DNA from: Malania oleifera
Lineage: Eukaryota > Streptophyta > Magnoliopsida > Santalales > Ximeniaceae
Reading direction: 5' to 3'
Assembly: GCF_029873635.1 (NCBI RefSeq)
Contig: NC_080423.1
Coordinates: forward strand, 104,451,773-104,515,772
Length of the DNA stretch: 64,000 bases
Shown here one piece after another: positions 1-10,151 of the stretch; the first letter of the stretch is position 1; the number at the start of each line of letters is the position of its first letter. A program made the position numbers and the translations under genes. Below the pieces are notes generated by a model. It had not been told where the DNA came from. It saw only the letters and a list, made by a program, of their open reading frames with translations, and searched no databases.

Positions 1-495
1 CCAAACACCTTGCTGCCAGCCGAAGACCTCCATAGCAATCACTCCTTTGCTGCCGACCACACTATTCCCCAGCAGCTCGTCAACCTCGGACAGACAAGCC
101 AAGGCTAGCCACGCCAGTTAGGGCTCTGGATTCTCTCTTCACGGCACCACAGGGTACCCCGTCATCATCACCAGCGTCCGTCGCTGCAACAACCCAGCAG
201 CTCGTCATCCAGCTGGTCCGGCAGACCATCGGAACCCCAACGGCAACCCACTCCTCTCGATCACTCGTCCCTCGACCTCTTCCTTTCTTCGATCCCCTGC
301 AGCCTCCAAGTAAAGTCTCTGCAAACACACATGCACACCCACACATACACACACTCACGCACAACACTGTTGCTTTTGTTCCCTACACACACAGCACACA
401 CATGTATGTTTTTTTTATTGTACATCCTTGTTTATTATATTCTGAAATACTGAAATGGTTGTTTATTTTTGCAGGCATATATATGTGTGTGTGTA
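1..495. other. Left flank of young Copia element; probable part of a long Tat-type LTR
   Basis: No gene is supported here. The first 300 bases are C-rich and relatively GC-rich, followed by a CA-rich microsatellite near 325-405 and an AT-rich tail. The Copia insertion at 496 separates this segment from 5945 onward. The joined flanks read across an AT/GT simple repeat. Because 7131-7421 looks like the 3' end of a Tat-type Gypsy LTR, this segment may be the 5' part of the same LTR, starting outside the window. That is inference. Short reading frames here are non-coding by composition. Confidence 0.35.
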
Positions 496-819
496 TGTTG
501 AAGATTAAACTTGAAGACCGGCAGCCCACCGTTGTGGACATTGGAGATTTGCAGGCAACCTACTCCACCTACCAGCCCACCTCTATTGAAGATTTGCACC
601 CACCATTGTTGATTATTTGATTTCTATAATTACTATAAATAGCTGAGTTGTGTGTGAGTAAATGTGAGCAATGTGGTGTGTGAGAGAGATTAGCCAGTGA
701 GCCGTGAGAGAGATTTTAATTCCTCTGTATTATTTTCAGATTGAAATATACTTGTTTGGTATTTATCCTCACTGAGTTTCAGTCACAGCCAGTGACTGAG
801 TGCTCCTCTCCACCCATCA
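496..819 (+). repeat. 5' LTR of young Copia element
   Basis: A 324-bp LTR with 5' TG and 3' CA. A TATA box (TATAAATA) lies at 634-641, about 140 bp into the LTR, and marks the likely U3/R promoter. It matches 5616-5939 base for base as far as I can read. Confidence 0.95.
634..641 (+). promoter_or_regulatory. TATA box in 5' LTR
   Basis: TATAAATA followed by AGC is the only good TATA motif in the LTR. It is in the expected position to drive genomic RNA synthesis. The same box is present in the 3' LTR at 5754-5761. Confidence 0.6.
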
Positions 820-820
820 G

Positions 821-832
821 TGGTATCAGAGC
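821..832 (+). other. Primer-binding site (initiator tRNA-Met)
   Basis: TGGTATCAGAGC begins one base after the 5' LTR. This is the classic plant retrotransposon primer-binding site, complementary to the 3' end of initiator tRNA-Met (established knowledge). Confidence 0.9.
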
Positions 833-1476
833 ATCCAGGTACGCCGGAATTCACCAAACAGAGGTGAACAGAGAAGAAATTCAAGTTTCTTCTCAGTTTT
901 GAAGTTGCTCCAAATATCAAATTTAGCCTACCATTGTGCAATTCAGCTCGAGACGATTCCAACGGTGAAAACCACTTCTCAAACGGACACCGGGAGAGAT
1001 CCCACGCGCCCCCATGATCCTCCCACGTAAGCACCGTTCTGCCCACCCGCCGGCAAGACTCCGACGACGGCGACACGCGCCTGCACGCGTCTTCCTCGCC
1101 CGATTGGCGAGATCCTACCCGCAAAGCGACCCGCGACCCGGATCCACGACTTGCGACCCGGTCAGCGACCCGCGTGCCAAACCAGCAACCCTGATCCGTG
1201 AACGAGATCCGACCCGCTCCCAAGCGCCGACACGCGGCGAGTCCAGAAAGCGCCACGTGGCCTAACGGAACAGTTAACGCCGTTAAGCGGCCGTTAAGTT
1301 GAACCGGTTAGTTTAAAAATTCACCAGAATTTCCTATAGCCGGTTCGGTGATTTTTAGACCGGTTCTTTGCAAACCAAAACCGGTTCCTAAGGTTTTTCA
1401 ATCTTCTGAATTTATTGGTGACATTAGATTTACCAAAATCAGCCCCCATTTCTCTGTTGTTTATATATTAAATTCG

Positions 1477-4400
1477 ATGGCTAACGGTACTATCCAATCG
1501 GTCATTCCAAAATTGACCCGAGAGAATTATGACAATTGGTCGATTCAAATGAGAGTCCTTTTAGGTTCTCAGGATGTCATGGACATCGTTGAAGATGGGT
1601 ACAGAGAAAGCCCATCAAAAGAAGTCGAAGCAGCTATGCCCGAAGCTCAAAGAACAACCTTGCGAGCCGATCGAAAGAAAGATTGCAAGGCAAAATCTAT
1701 AATCTACCAAGGCCTTGATGAGACCACGTTCGAGATCATCGCCTCCGCAAAGACATCTAAAGAAGTTTGGGACTCTCTCCATCGAACACACAAAGGTGCA
1801 GATAAAGTAAAAAAGATTCGTCTTCAGACATTGCGAGGTGAGTTCGAATCTCTCAAAATGAAGTCTACTGAATCCATTTCAGACTACTATACACGAGTAA
1901 TGGTAGTATCAAATCAATTAAGAAGAAATGGAGAAATTCTCAATGACGAGAGAATTTGTGAAAAAATTTTGCGATCTTTAGATCCAAAATATGATTATAT
2001 AGTTGTGACCCTAGAGGAGACAAAAGACTTGGAAACAATGTCTGTAGAAGAACTTGTGGGCTCACTCCAAGCCCATGAGCAAAAAGTCAATAGAAGAAGT
2101 GATGATAAAGCACTGGAGCAAGCTCTCCAAACGAAGTTGTCCCTCACTACAGATAGATACGACAAAGGGGGGACGTCACAACAAGGAAGAGGACGAGACC
2201 GAGGATCTCGTGGAAGAAATTCTGGAAATTTTAACTCCAGAGAAGGTGGCAGAGGCAGAAGAGGTCCCATTAGAGGAGGACGAAATCAACAGAGCTATGT
2301 CCCACAAGGCAGAGGACAAGGAAGAAGAGGAGGATACAATAATCGATCGAATGTAGACAAAAGAAACATTCAATGCTACAATTGTCACAAGTATGGACAC
2401 TATAGCAATGAATGTTGGGGGCGACAACAAGAAAAGGTTAGCGAGGAGGCCAACCTTGCTGAAACTGATCATGCAGATGGAGAGTCATTGATGCTGATGG
2501 CACACAATTCAACTCCCCAGGACCAAAGCGTTTGGTACCTTGATTCTGGAGCCAGCAATCATATGACTGGCAGAAAGAACCTATTCTTTGAACTTGATGA
2601 GAAAGTTCAGGGGGAGATATCTTTCGGCGATAATTCTAAAATCCCAGTCCAAGGGAGAGGGGATGTTTTGATCAAACAGAAGTCTGGAGATCATGCTTAC
2701 ATCTCCAACGTCTACTATGTACCAGCCATGAAGACTAATATACTTAGTCTCGGACAGCTCGTGGAGAGAGGCTATCGAATTAGCCTCAGTGATAAGCAGA
2801 TGGTGATAATAGATGCTCGAGGAAAGCTTGTTACTCGAGTTCAAATGGCAAAGAATCGAATGTTTCCGCTCGCCATCCAACATGATACGCCAAGGTGTTT
2901 GAGCGCTATCATTAAAGACAAAGACTGGCTATGGCATCTAAGGTATGGGCATCTAAACTTTGAAAGTTTGAAACAATTGGGAAGCAAGAAGATGGTGAAG
3001 GGCTTACCCAATATCCATCATCCAAATGTGATATGTGAAAGCTGTATTTTAAGCAAGCAACACAGAAACAGCTTTGGAAAGCAAGCCGACTGGAGATCAA
3101 CCATGCCGCTCCAGCTAATACACACAGATGTGTGTGGTCCATTAAGACCATTTTCAAATGGACAGAATCGATACTTCCTCACCTTCATCGACGACTATAG
3201 CAGGAAGACCTGGGTTTACTTCTTGAAAAGGAAGTCAGAGGTGTTTGACAAGTTCAAAGAGTTCAAAACTCTTGTGGAGAAACAGAGTGGCTTTCGCATC
3301 AAGTCACTCCGGTCAGATCAAGGAGGAGAGTACAAAGACGAAGCTTTCCTGGAATTCCTTAGACAACAAGGGATTCAGAAACAGTTCACACCATCATACA
3401 CTCCCCAGTTGAATGGTGTAGCTGAAAGGAAGAACCGCACAATCCTTAACATGGCCAGAAGCATGTTAAAGGATAAATATGTGCCAAAGAGTTTTTGGGC
3501 AGAAGCAGTGTTATGTGCAGTCTATCTGCTCAATAGGTGTCCAACGAAGAGTCTTGATACAAAGACACCATATGAAGCCTGGAGTACTCACAAGCCCAGT
3601 GTGAGTCATCTGAGGGTGTTTGGCTCCATAGCCTACGCCAAGATCCCAGAAGCAAGAAGGACAAAGATGGATGATAAAGGAGAGAAGTGTATCCTTGTAG
3701 GATATGGCGATAGCACCATGGGATATCGACTCTACAATCCCATCAACAAGAAAGTCTTTTACAGTCGGGATGTCATCTTTGAAGAAAATGAATCCTGGAA
3801 ATGGGATCAAGCTGAATGTTCCAAAGATGCGGAATTGACACTTGAAGGAGAAGAACCTACACAGACAAGAGAAGTGGTTATCGAGCCACAAATTCCTGAG
3901 CTGCAGACACCTCCACATGGTTCACCACAGACAAATGAAGCTCCATCACCAATAGAGCACGAAATCTCAGACATGAGACCTAGAGGAGCTCGAAATCTAG
4001 CCGATCTGTATGAAAATACAGAACCAATGGAAGAATATATTGCTCTAAACTGCCTGTTGCTAACTAGCGACCCAAATAGCTTTGAGAAAGCTAACGAAGA
4101 AAACAAATGGAGAAAAATGATGGATAAGAAGATTCAATCCATCAAGAAGAACAAGACTTGGGAGTTGACAAATCTTCCGAAGAGCCACGAAACTATTGGT
4201 GTAAAATGGGTCTACAAGACCAAGAAGAACACTCAAAGAGAAGTCCAGAGATATAAAGCAAGACTTGTCGCCAAAGGCTACAAGCAAAAAGAAGGGATTG
4301 ATTATGGAGAAATCTTTGCCCCGGTTGCCAGACTCGAAACCATCAGATTACTTATTTCACTTTCAGCACAAAATGGTTGGAAAATTTACCAGCTGGACGT

Positions 4401-5382
4401 GAAATCAGCATTTCTGAACGGTTTTCTAGAAGAAGAGATTTATATCGATCAACCACCTGGATATGTAAAGAAGGGCAAAGAAGATAGAGTGTACAAGTTG
4501 AAGAAAGCACTCTATGGCTTGAAGCAAGCACCTCGTGCGTGGAACATGAGGATTGACGACTACTTCCAGAAGAATGGATTTGAGAAGTGTCCCTACGAGC
4601 ATGCGCTATATATAAAGATGGAGACAGATGGAAGCATGCTCATAGCCTGCCTATATGTTGATGATCTGATCTTCACCGGCAACAATCCAGAGATGTTTGC
4701 TACTTTCAAAAGGAGCATGGTCAAAGAATTCGAAATGACGGATATTGGCCAGATGGCTCACTTCCTTGGCATAGAAGTCATGCAAAACGAGAAAGGAATT
4801 TTCATCTCTCAGAGCCACTATGCAAAAGAAGTATTGAAGAAGTTTGGGATGGACAAATGCAACCCAGTGACAACTCCAGTTGAAACAGGATTGGAGTTGA
4901 GAAAGAATGAGCAAGGAGATGTTGACCCCACATATTTTAAGAGTCTGGTTGGAAGCTTGAGGTATTTAACATGCACCAGACCAGATATACTCTACGGAGT
5001 TGGACTTGTCAGCAGGTACATGGAGACTCCTGACCAGTCCCACGTGAATGCAGCGAAAAGAATACTCCGATATGTCAAAGGTACCATCACCGATGGTATG
5101 TTTTATTCATCAAGAGGTAATTGCAGACTTATTGGCTATTCAGATAGCGATTGGGGAAGAGATCTTGATGAAAGAAAAAGCACAACTGGATTCACATTTT
5201 TCATGGGAGATACAGCGTTTACATGGTCTTCAAAGAAGCAACCCATCGTAACGTTGTCATCATGTGAAGCTGAGTATGTTGCTGCCAGCTCGGCTGTTTG
5301 TCATGGTATATGGATTAGGAATGTACTGAAGTATCTGGGATTTCTTGAAGGTAACCCCACAGAAGTTTACATCGACAACTGA
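1477..5382 (+). CDS. Copia gag-pol polyprotein, closed early inside RNase H
   Basis: Encodes the polyprotein that packages, cleaves, reverse-transcribes and integrates the element. I chose the ATG at 1477 because the protein from there starts like typical Copia Gag; an in-frame ATG at 1348 would add 43 unconserved residues. Domains counted from 1477: UBN2-type Gag (about 5-200); an Arg/Gly-rich stretch (about 230-290); a CX2CX4HX4C zinc knuckle starting at Cys300; protease with DSG at 356-358; the integrase zinc region; the integrase catalytic triad Asp551, Asp614, Glu650 (D-x62-D-x35-E); reverse transcriptase with YVDD at 1060-1063; and RNase H. All catalytic motifs seen are intact. TGA at 5380-5382 interrupts RNase H just after a conserved YIDN motif. 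The frame stays open beyond it to 5628, so this is the only visible lesion. Confidence 0.93.
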   Translation: MANGTIQSVIPKLTRENYDNWSIQMRVLLGSQDVMDIVEDGYRESPSKEVEAAMPEAQRTTLRADRKKDCKAKSIIYQGLDETTFEIIASAKTSKEVWDSLHRTHKGADKVKKIRLQTLRGEFESLKMKSTESISDYYTRVMVVSNQLRRNGEILNDERICEKILRSLDPKYDYIVVTLEETKDLETMSVEELVGSLQAHEQKVNRRSDDKALEQALQTKLSLTTDRYDKGGTSQQGRGRDRGSRGRNSGNFNSREGGRGRRGPIRGGRNQQSYVPQGRGQGRRGGYNNRSNVDKRNIQCYNCHKYGHYSNECWGRQQEKVSEEANLAETDHADGESLMLMAHNSTPQDQSVWYLDSGASNHMTGRKNLFFELDEKVQGEISFGDNSKIPVQGRGDVLIKQKSGDHAYISNVYYVPAMKTNILSLGQLVERGYRISLSDKQMVIIDARGKLVTRVQMAKNRMFPLAIQHDTPRCLSAIIKDKDWLWHLRYGHLNFESLKQLGSKKMVKGLPNIHHPNVICESCILSKQHRNSFGKQADWRSTMPLQLIHTDVCGPLRPFSNGQNRYFLTFIDDYSRKTWVYFLKRKSEVFDKFKEFKTLVEKQSGFRIKSLRSDQGGEYKDEAFLEFLRQQGIQKQFTPSYTPQLNGVAERKNRTILNMARSMLKDKYVPKSFWAEAVLCAVYLLNRCPTKSLDTKTPYEAWSTHKPSVSHLRVFGSIAYAKIPEARRTKMDDKGEKCILVGYGDSTMGYRLYNPINKKVFYSRDVIFEENESWKWDQAECSKDAELTLEGEEPTQTREVVIEPQIPELQTPPHGSPQTNEAPSPIEHEISDMRPRGARNLADLYENTEPMEEYIALNCLLLTSDPNSFEKANEENKWRKMMDKKIQSIKKNKTWELTNLPKSHETIGVKWVYKTKKNTQREVQRYKARLVAKGYKQKEGIDYGEIFAPVARLETIRLLISLSAQNGWKIYQLDVKSAFLNGFLEEEIYIDQPPGYVKKGKEDRVYKLKKALYGLKQAPRAWNMRIDDYFQKNGFEKCPYEHALYIKMETDGSMLIACLYVDDLIFTGNNPEMFATFKRSMVKEFEMTDIGQMAHFLGIEVMQNEKGIFISQSHYAKEVLKKFGMDKCNPVTTPVETGLELRKNEQGDVDPTYFKSLVGSLRYLTCTRPDILYGVGLVSRYMETPDQSHVNAAKRILRYVKGTITDGMFYSSRGNCRLIGYSDSDWGRDLDERKSTTGFTFFMGDTAFTWSSKKQPIVTLSSCEAEYVAASSAVCHGIWIRNVLKYLGFLEGNPTEVYIDN

Positions 5383-5628
5383 TCAGCGATTGCACTTGCG
5401 AAAAATCCAGTTTACCATGAAAGAAGTAAACATATTGATACTCGGTATCATTTTATCAGGGAGCATGTCAAAAATAAAGAAGTGGAATTGATATCTTGCA
5501 GAACGTATGATCAGATTGCTGACATTTTCACAAAGCCACTCAGGCATGATATTTTTACAAGACTGAAGACAATGCTCGAAATGACAAAATTAGGAGAGTC
5601 AAGTTTAAGGGGGGATGTTGAAGATTAA
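5383..5628 (+). pseudogene. C-terminal RNase H segment downstream of the in-frame stop
   Basis: The same reading frame continues for 82 codons past the TGA to a TAA at 5626-5628, just inside the 3' LTR. It keeps the end of Copia RNase H, including the conserved ADIFTKPL motif. It has no start codon of its own suited to expression. It would be made only by read-through or from a copy lacking the stop. Confidence 0.85.
5601..5615 (+). other. Polypurine tract
   Basis: A purine-rich run (AAGTTTAAGGGGGGA) ends immediately before the 3' LTR, where plus-strand DNA synthesis is primed in LTR retrotransposons. Confidence 0.85.
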
Positions 5629-5939
5629 ACTTGAAGACCGGCAGCCCACCGTTGTGGACATTGGAGATTTGCAGGCAACCTACTCCACCTACCAGCCCAC
5701 CTCTATTGAAGATTTGCACCCACCATTGTTGATTATTTGATTTCTATAATTACTATAAATAGCTGAGTTGTGTGTGAGTAAATGTGAGCAATGTGGTGTG
5801 TGAGAGAGATTAGCCAGTGAGCCGTGAGAGAGATTTTAATTCCTCTGTATTATTTTCAGATTGAAATATACTTGTTTGGTATTTATCCTCACTGAGTTTC
5901 AGTCACAGCCAGTGACTGAGTGCTCCTCTCCACCCATCA
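5616..5939 (+). repeat. 3' LTR of young Copia element
   Basis: 324 bp, identical by eye to 496-819, ending ATCA before the GTGTA target duplication at 5940-5944. The polyprotein stop at 5626-5628 lies in its first bases. Confidence 0.95.
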
Positions 5940-6334
5940 GTGTATATATATATAGACATATATTTTCTGATTTTGTTTAGATGTTAATATCTAAGGGTAG
6001 GTTTTTTTTTTTTTTTTTATGTTTTATGCGTGGATGGTGTGTGATTTTGTGTATGATTATTCTTAGTGCTATTATATGTGTTTCTCAATATTATGCTCAT
6101 GTTATATTCATTATAGAATTTTTAGTTTTGTTATATATTTATTTTGTAATATTTTCAAAATGTGTATAAGTGGGTTCTAATATTTAAAGCTTGAGTTTTT
6201 ATTGTATGTGTGAGTGAACTTTGATATTGTATATTATTGCATATTTAAAATTATTGCATTACAGTTATATATTGTTATCATTGTATAGCATATTTTGATT
6301 TATTGTACTATCATTGTTGTTTGTCTGAGGTTAT

Positions 6335-6640
6335 TATGCACATTAATGTTAGGGTTGATTTGTTGCCATAATTTCATTAATTGTTTTCCATATTTATTAT
6401 TGTATATTTACATGTTAATTTTCAGGTTGATTTGTCTCCATAATTTCAATTATTTCCATATTTATTATTTTGCATTTTGCATATTAGTTTTAGGGTTGAT
6501 TTATGTCCATAATTACATTAGTTGCTTCTATATTTATCATTGCATTTTGTACATTAATTTTAGGGTTGATTCGTTTCCATATATATTATTGTATGTTTAC
6601 ATATTAATTTTAGAGCTTTATGTGTCTCCATGTTATGTAT
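6335..6640 (+). repeat. Degenerate tandem repeat, about 70-bp unit
   Basis: Five imperfect units share a core like TTAATTTTAGGGTTGATT followed by a CCATA-rich segment. They occur near 6343, 6416, 6485, 6553 and 6605, so spacing is 68-73 bp except for a shortened last unit. The surrounding 5945-7010 is very T-rich and non-coding. Confidence 0.65.
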
Positions 6641-7130
6641 ATTTAGAGTTGGTTTTATTGGTATTATTATTACGATATTATTGTGATGTGTTATTATTAT
6701 TAGTATCTTCTATACAATTAATATGAAATTATTATTTATGTAGTGTTATTATGATATTGTTACTATGTGGTACTATTATAATATTACATTATATTATTAA
6801 TATGACATTATTTTATAGGGTTATTATTATAGTAACATGTTTTATATACGTGTTGTCATTAATGTGATATATTATTATTAAAACTATTATTATTACTTTT
6901 TATTATTACTATTATTACATATTCTTAGTATTTTTGCTTATTTGGTGTATTTATATTTTGTCTTATGTATTGCGGTATTTATTTTCGTGTGTATTATCCA
7001 TATGATTTTAATGCTAGGGTATTAGCCTTCGGGCTTCACGTACCTTTAAGCTCTGAGGGAATATATATGTATATATTATATTTATTTAGTTATTTATTTA
7101 TTTTCCATGTGTATTTATAAATTCATAAAA

Positions 7131-7421
7131 GGAGTAATTTAAAGACTTACTAGATTAACTTAGGGATAATTCCAAATTAGTTAGGTACCGTTCGTAAGAA
7201 CGGGCGTGTAGGGAGTACTCGTACCTCCTCCTCGTGTAACCGAACTCCCGACCCCAACTCTGGTAACGTAGACTGTTCTACCCCTAATGGGGTAATAATC
7301 ATGTGTTCTAACCACACTAAAAAGTTAGTGGCGACTCCGACATTCCTTATTTTTCCTTGAAAATTAAAATTGATTTTTATTTCGCTGCCCGGGGCACACG
7401 CGCACCCGGGACGTCGCGACA
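7131..7421 (+). mobile_element. 3' part of a Tat-type Ty3/Gypsy LTR
   Basis: This segment is clearly related to the reverse complement of about 35860-36185. Shared features are a block on GGGATAATTC, the phrase GTGTAGGGAGT, the phrase CCCAACTCTGG, and a GTTAGTGGCGACT-type block. It ends GTCGCGACA where the other copy ends GTTGCAACA. In the other copy, sequence like GGCAACTCTGCTG follows the LTR, which is typical of Tat/Ogre-group elements; that part is missing here. The start of this LTR is not located and may lie before base 1, with the Copia element nested inside. Confidence 0.55.
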
Positions 7422-7712
7422 TCAACCATAGCATCTTTTATAAATATGGAGGTCCAAGCTACAAGAATAATTACCCTGATAATTACAAGAATATGGAGGT
7501 GCATGACATAGAATAGAAACTCAATGGTCAGAAACAGACCCTTATAACATGGACTCCTATCAAAAAGGACCTCATGATTATACCAAGCAAGCAGACCACC
7601 CGAGAGCAGTGCACAAGAGACACTCGACGTATAACAATGATGTAGTTCTTGCGCATACTAAAAACAAGAAGTAAGCAAATAGGAAATTCAACCATGTTCT
7701 TGCATTTAAAAA
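7422..7712. other. Unassigned low-complexity-poor DNA
   Basis: No feature is recognised. Composition is less AT-extreme than the neighbouring transposon DNA. It adjoins the PPR fragment and may be its degraded downstream region. Confidence 0.3.
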
Positions 7713-8009
7713 TCATCCTACTACCTGTCCTCTTGTTTGAAGGGGACTGATGGTTGTCAATGGGCAGCATATCCTTGTCTTCTCACATCTAATGCCTATA
7801 TTATATCGCATCATCTGGCCCAGTAAATCACGACTCATATCCAACATGCCATCATTGCAAAGCCCCCTAATCACAATCTCAAAGCTCATGGGATCTGGTT
7901 TTGGATCTCTTTCTCCCATCTTCATCAAAACCTGGGAACCATCCATGGTCTTACCTTTCTTAACAGACTCATCAAGCCACCTATTGGCATAAGTTGGAAT
8001 CACTCTCAC
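7713..8009 (-). pseudogene. Pentatricopeptide-repeat (PPR) protein fragment
   Basis: A 98-codon frame contains a stretch matching a P-class PPR motif: PDPMSFEIVIRGLCNDGM continuing into a DLLGQMM helix. PPR proteins bind organellar RNA through arrays of about 35-residue helix pairs. Only one convincing motif is present, whereas functional family members usually carry ten or more. No further motifs are visible on the minus strand nearby. It is most simply a gene relic or a fragment carried by transposon activity. A terminal exon of a spliced gene cannot be excluded. Confidence 0.5.
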
Positions 8010-9700
8010 ACAAAATTCACTTAGATGTTAGCAACAAGACATCACAATCAATTTGCAGTATTAAATTTTTTTTGTTAAGAAAAGCTATTCTATTGCCTGA
8101 TAGTATTATGACACAACCAGCCTACCAGAGAAGAATAAAAAATGCTTCAAGTTAATAGCCCCCCAAGGGTAAGATGGAAGCCATTTATGCCGGGAAGGGG
8201 AAGGGGGGAATGACAAATAAATATTATTATCAAGATTACAACAAAATAAAACTCTAACAAAATAAAAAATCGCTGAATGCAAATGATAGAAGAGATATTT
8301 TAAATTTTTAAAAATATCTCTTTAACCAATTAATATGTCTTCTTATTTCTTGCGGTTTTCAACTCCCCTATTTTTTGGTCCATATATCGTCTTTATTTTG
8401 TTCTAATTGATGATGATGAAAACTCTGAAAATTAGTCTCTAATATCTCAACATTGTCTCATCCCACTCAAAAATAAATAAAAAATAGTTGTCCCCAAAAG
8501 ATGAACGTGGCTCTTCGTTTAGGTCTAAACTCACTCTAAACAATGAATTCCACCGTCCCACATGATAAAACCCATATATAATCAGTCAGATTCACTAATT
8601 AGAACAATTTCATTGACGGACGAGCAAGCCTATTTGGTGGAGAATGTGAAATTCTTCTTCCACGTACATAGATAGTTAAGGATTGACAACATTTCTCCAA
8701 ATGAAACTAAAATATCATGGTTTCATGAGAGTCGGCCAATTGTCTTAATCGTGAGATATCATTGAGAAATAAGAATTCGTATTATCAAAAGATTTCCCAT
8801 GAAAGAGTTCATAATTAATGTTTCTATTATCTTTGACCTTAAATGAACATTACTCCCACACAATACTTTTAACAAAACTTTTTAAATTTGTTTTGTGCAC
8901 AAAAAATAAAAAATCAAATCAAATATATATTTATAAATTTACATGTTTGATAAAATTTGGATGGTGGGAATTGCATTGGCGTGGGGTGGAGTTGTCAGGT
9001 AATATATTCTTTTGGGCTGGCGGCCTTTTTGTAGGGTCACAAAATCCATTTTGAGGAATAACAAAATTAAGGCCTTGTATTATATGTTGTTCTTAGTCTT
9101 ATCCACATTCTGCCTTCTGCATTCATTCATTCTGCATTCTTTCCTCTCTTTTACTATCTTTTTTTTCCCAGCGAACAAACACCCAGCAGATGCCTTAGGG
9201 TCACAAGTGACTCATTTGGGCATTCACCTCCTTTATCCATGTTTAGAGAGGTTTTGGATTTAGAGTTTTTGAATTTGAACGAGATGTAGTATAAAATTAT
9301 ACTGAAATTTGTGTAAATCTATTCAAATCCAAATCCAAATCTAAATCTAAGGTCCATGTCCCCAAACACTACCTTAGGGCTGTAAAAAATAATTTCTACT
9401 CTTTTTTTCACTGACGTTAAATTCCATGAGAAACATGTTCCAAGTCCCAGGAAGAAATGCAAATGTCTTGATGTCATATAGCTGCTAGGAGGCAAATATA
9501 AAAACCCAGTTTCTACTGATGTTTCCAACAAATAATCTCATATTAATTATATCAAAAGCTTCATACATCAGTTTAATCAAAGCCAATAATTACTTTGATG
9601 AGAGAACACAATTCATCTGTTGAAAATACAATATTCCCATCTACAATCTCCTAAAATATTAAGAATTAAAGATGCGTCGTTAAGCCAAAAAAAAATAGTA
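8010..9700. other. AT-rich intergenic DNA
   Basis: I see no supported gene. Reading frames are short and hydrophobic or low-complexity. A run of AATCCAA-type short repeats lies near 9325-9352. Confidence 0.4.
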
Positions 9701-9742
9701 ACACATACATACACGCACACACGCACGCACGCACGCACATAC
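9701..9742. repeat. CA/CG-rich microsatellite
   Basis: A run of ACAC and ACGC units about 40 bp long. Confidence 0.8.
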
Positions 9743-9923
9743 AGATGAACTCACTCCATCAACACTCAGCGAGAGAAATCTCTAGCAGCAAATCATTAAA
9801 AAAGAAAAATCAAAAACATCGTAAATGCAAATGATGAAACCTTAATCCACATGATGAACCACCAACAACAGAAAACCTATGTGCCAATGTGGTTGTAGGT
9901 TATAGAAAAACATGCAAATTGAC

Positions 9924-9991
9924 CTGTAGATTTGAAGAACCCTCTGTAGATTGGCCAGCCCCCTTCTTGCGGTGTTGATGTCCTCCGCCAT
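9924..9991 (-). other. Possible first coding exon (weak)
   Basis: On the minus strand an ATG at 9991 opens 23 codons with gene-like composition (start MAEDINTARRGL), ending in ...TACAG before GT at 9923, which fits a splice donor. It follows a pyrimidine-rich, GC-richer stretch resembling a 5' untranslated region. No partner exon is identified, so function is unknown. It may be a gene remnant next to the repeat array at 10152. Confidence 0.2.
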
Positions 9992-10151
9992 TAATGAAGG
10001 CTGTGGGCGGCGCTGCATGCGGAAAAGCGAGGAGGGAGGGGCAGAGGGAGGAGTAGAATAAATTTTGGGGAAAGAAAACATGGTAGGAGGGTGAAGGAGG
10101 CGGGAGTAGAAGAAAGAAGAAATTAAGGCAGAGATTTCAGATTTTGAGCAT

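Larger units (their letters stand above)
496..5939 (+). mobile_element. Young near-complete Ty1/Copia retrotransposon
   Basis: A 5444-bp element has 324-bp terminal repeats at 496-819 and 5616-5939 that are identical by eye. Each begins TGTTG and ends ATCA. It is flanked by a perfect 5-bp target duplication, GTGTA, at 491-495 and 5940-5944. A primer-binding site directly follows the 5' LTR and a purine tract directly precedes the 3' LTR. A single long gag-pol frame has the Copia order gag, protease, integrase, reverse transcriptase, RNase H. The frame is closed early by one in-frame TGA at 5380. Identical LTRs mean insertion was recent. Lineage within Copia is not assigned; the frame resembles the Tnt1-94-type proteins. 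Confidence 0.96.

Noticed and set aside
402-620. 72-codon open frame crossing the Copia 5' LTR edge
   Set aside because: Half of it is LTR sequence placed there by a recent insertion, so it cannot be an old gene.
783-1256. 157-codon minus-strand frame in the Copia leader
   Set aside because: It overlaps the PBS and GC-rich untranslated leader of the plus-strand element, and has no recognisable domain.
6295-6726. 143-codon hydrophobic open frame
   Set aside because: It lies in very T-rich tandem-repeat DNA. Phe/Leu/Ile/Tyr content follows base composition and no domain is visible.
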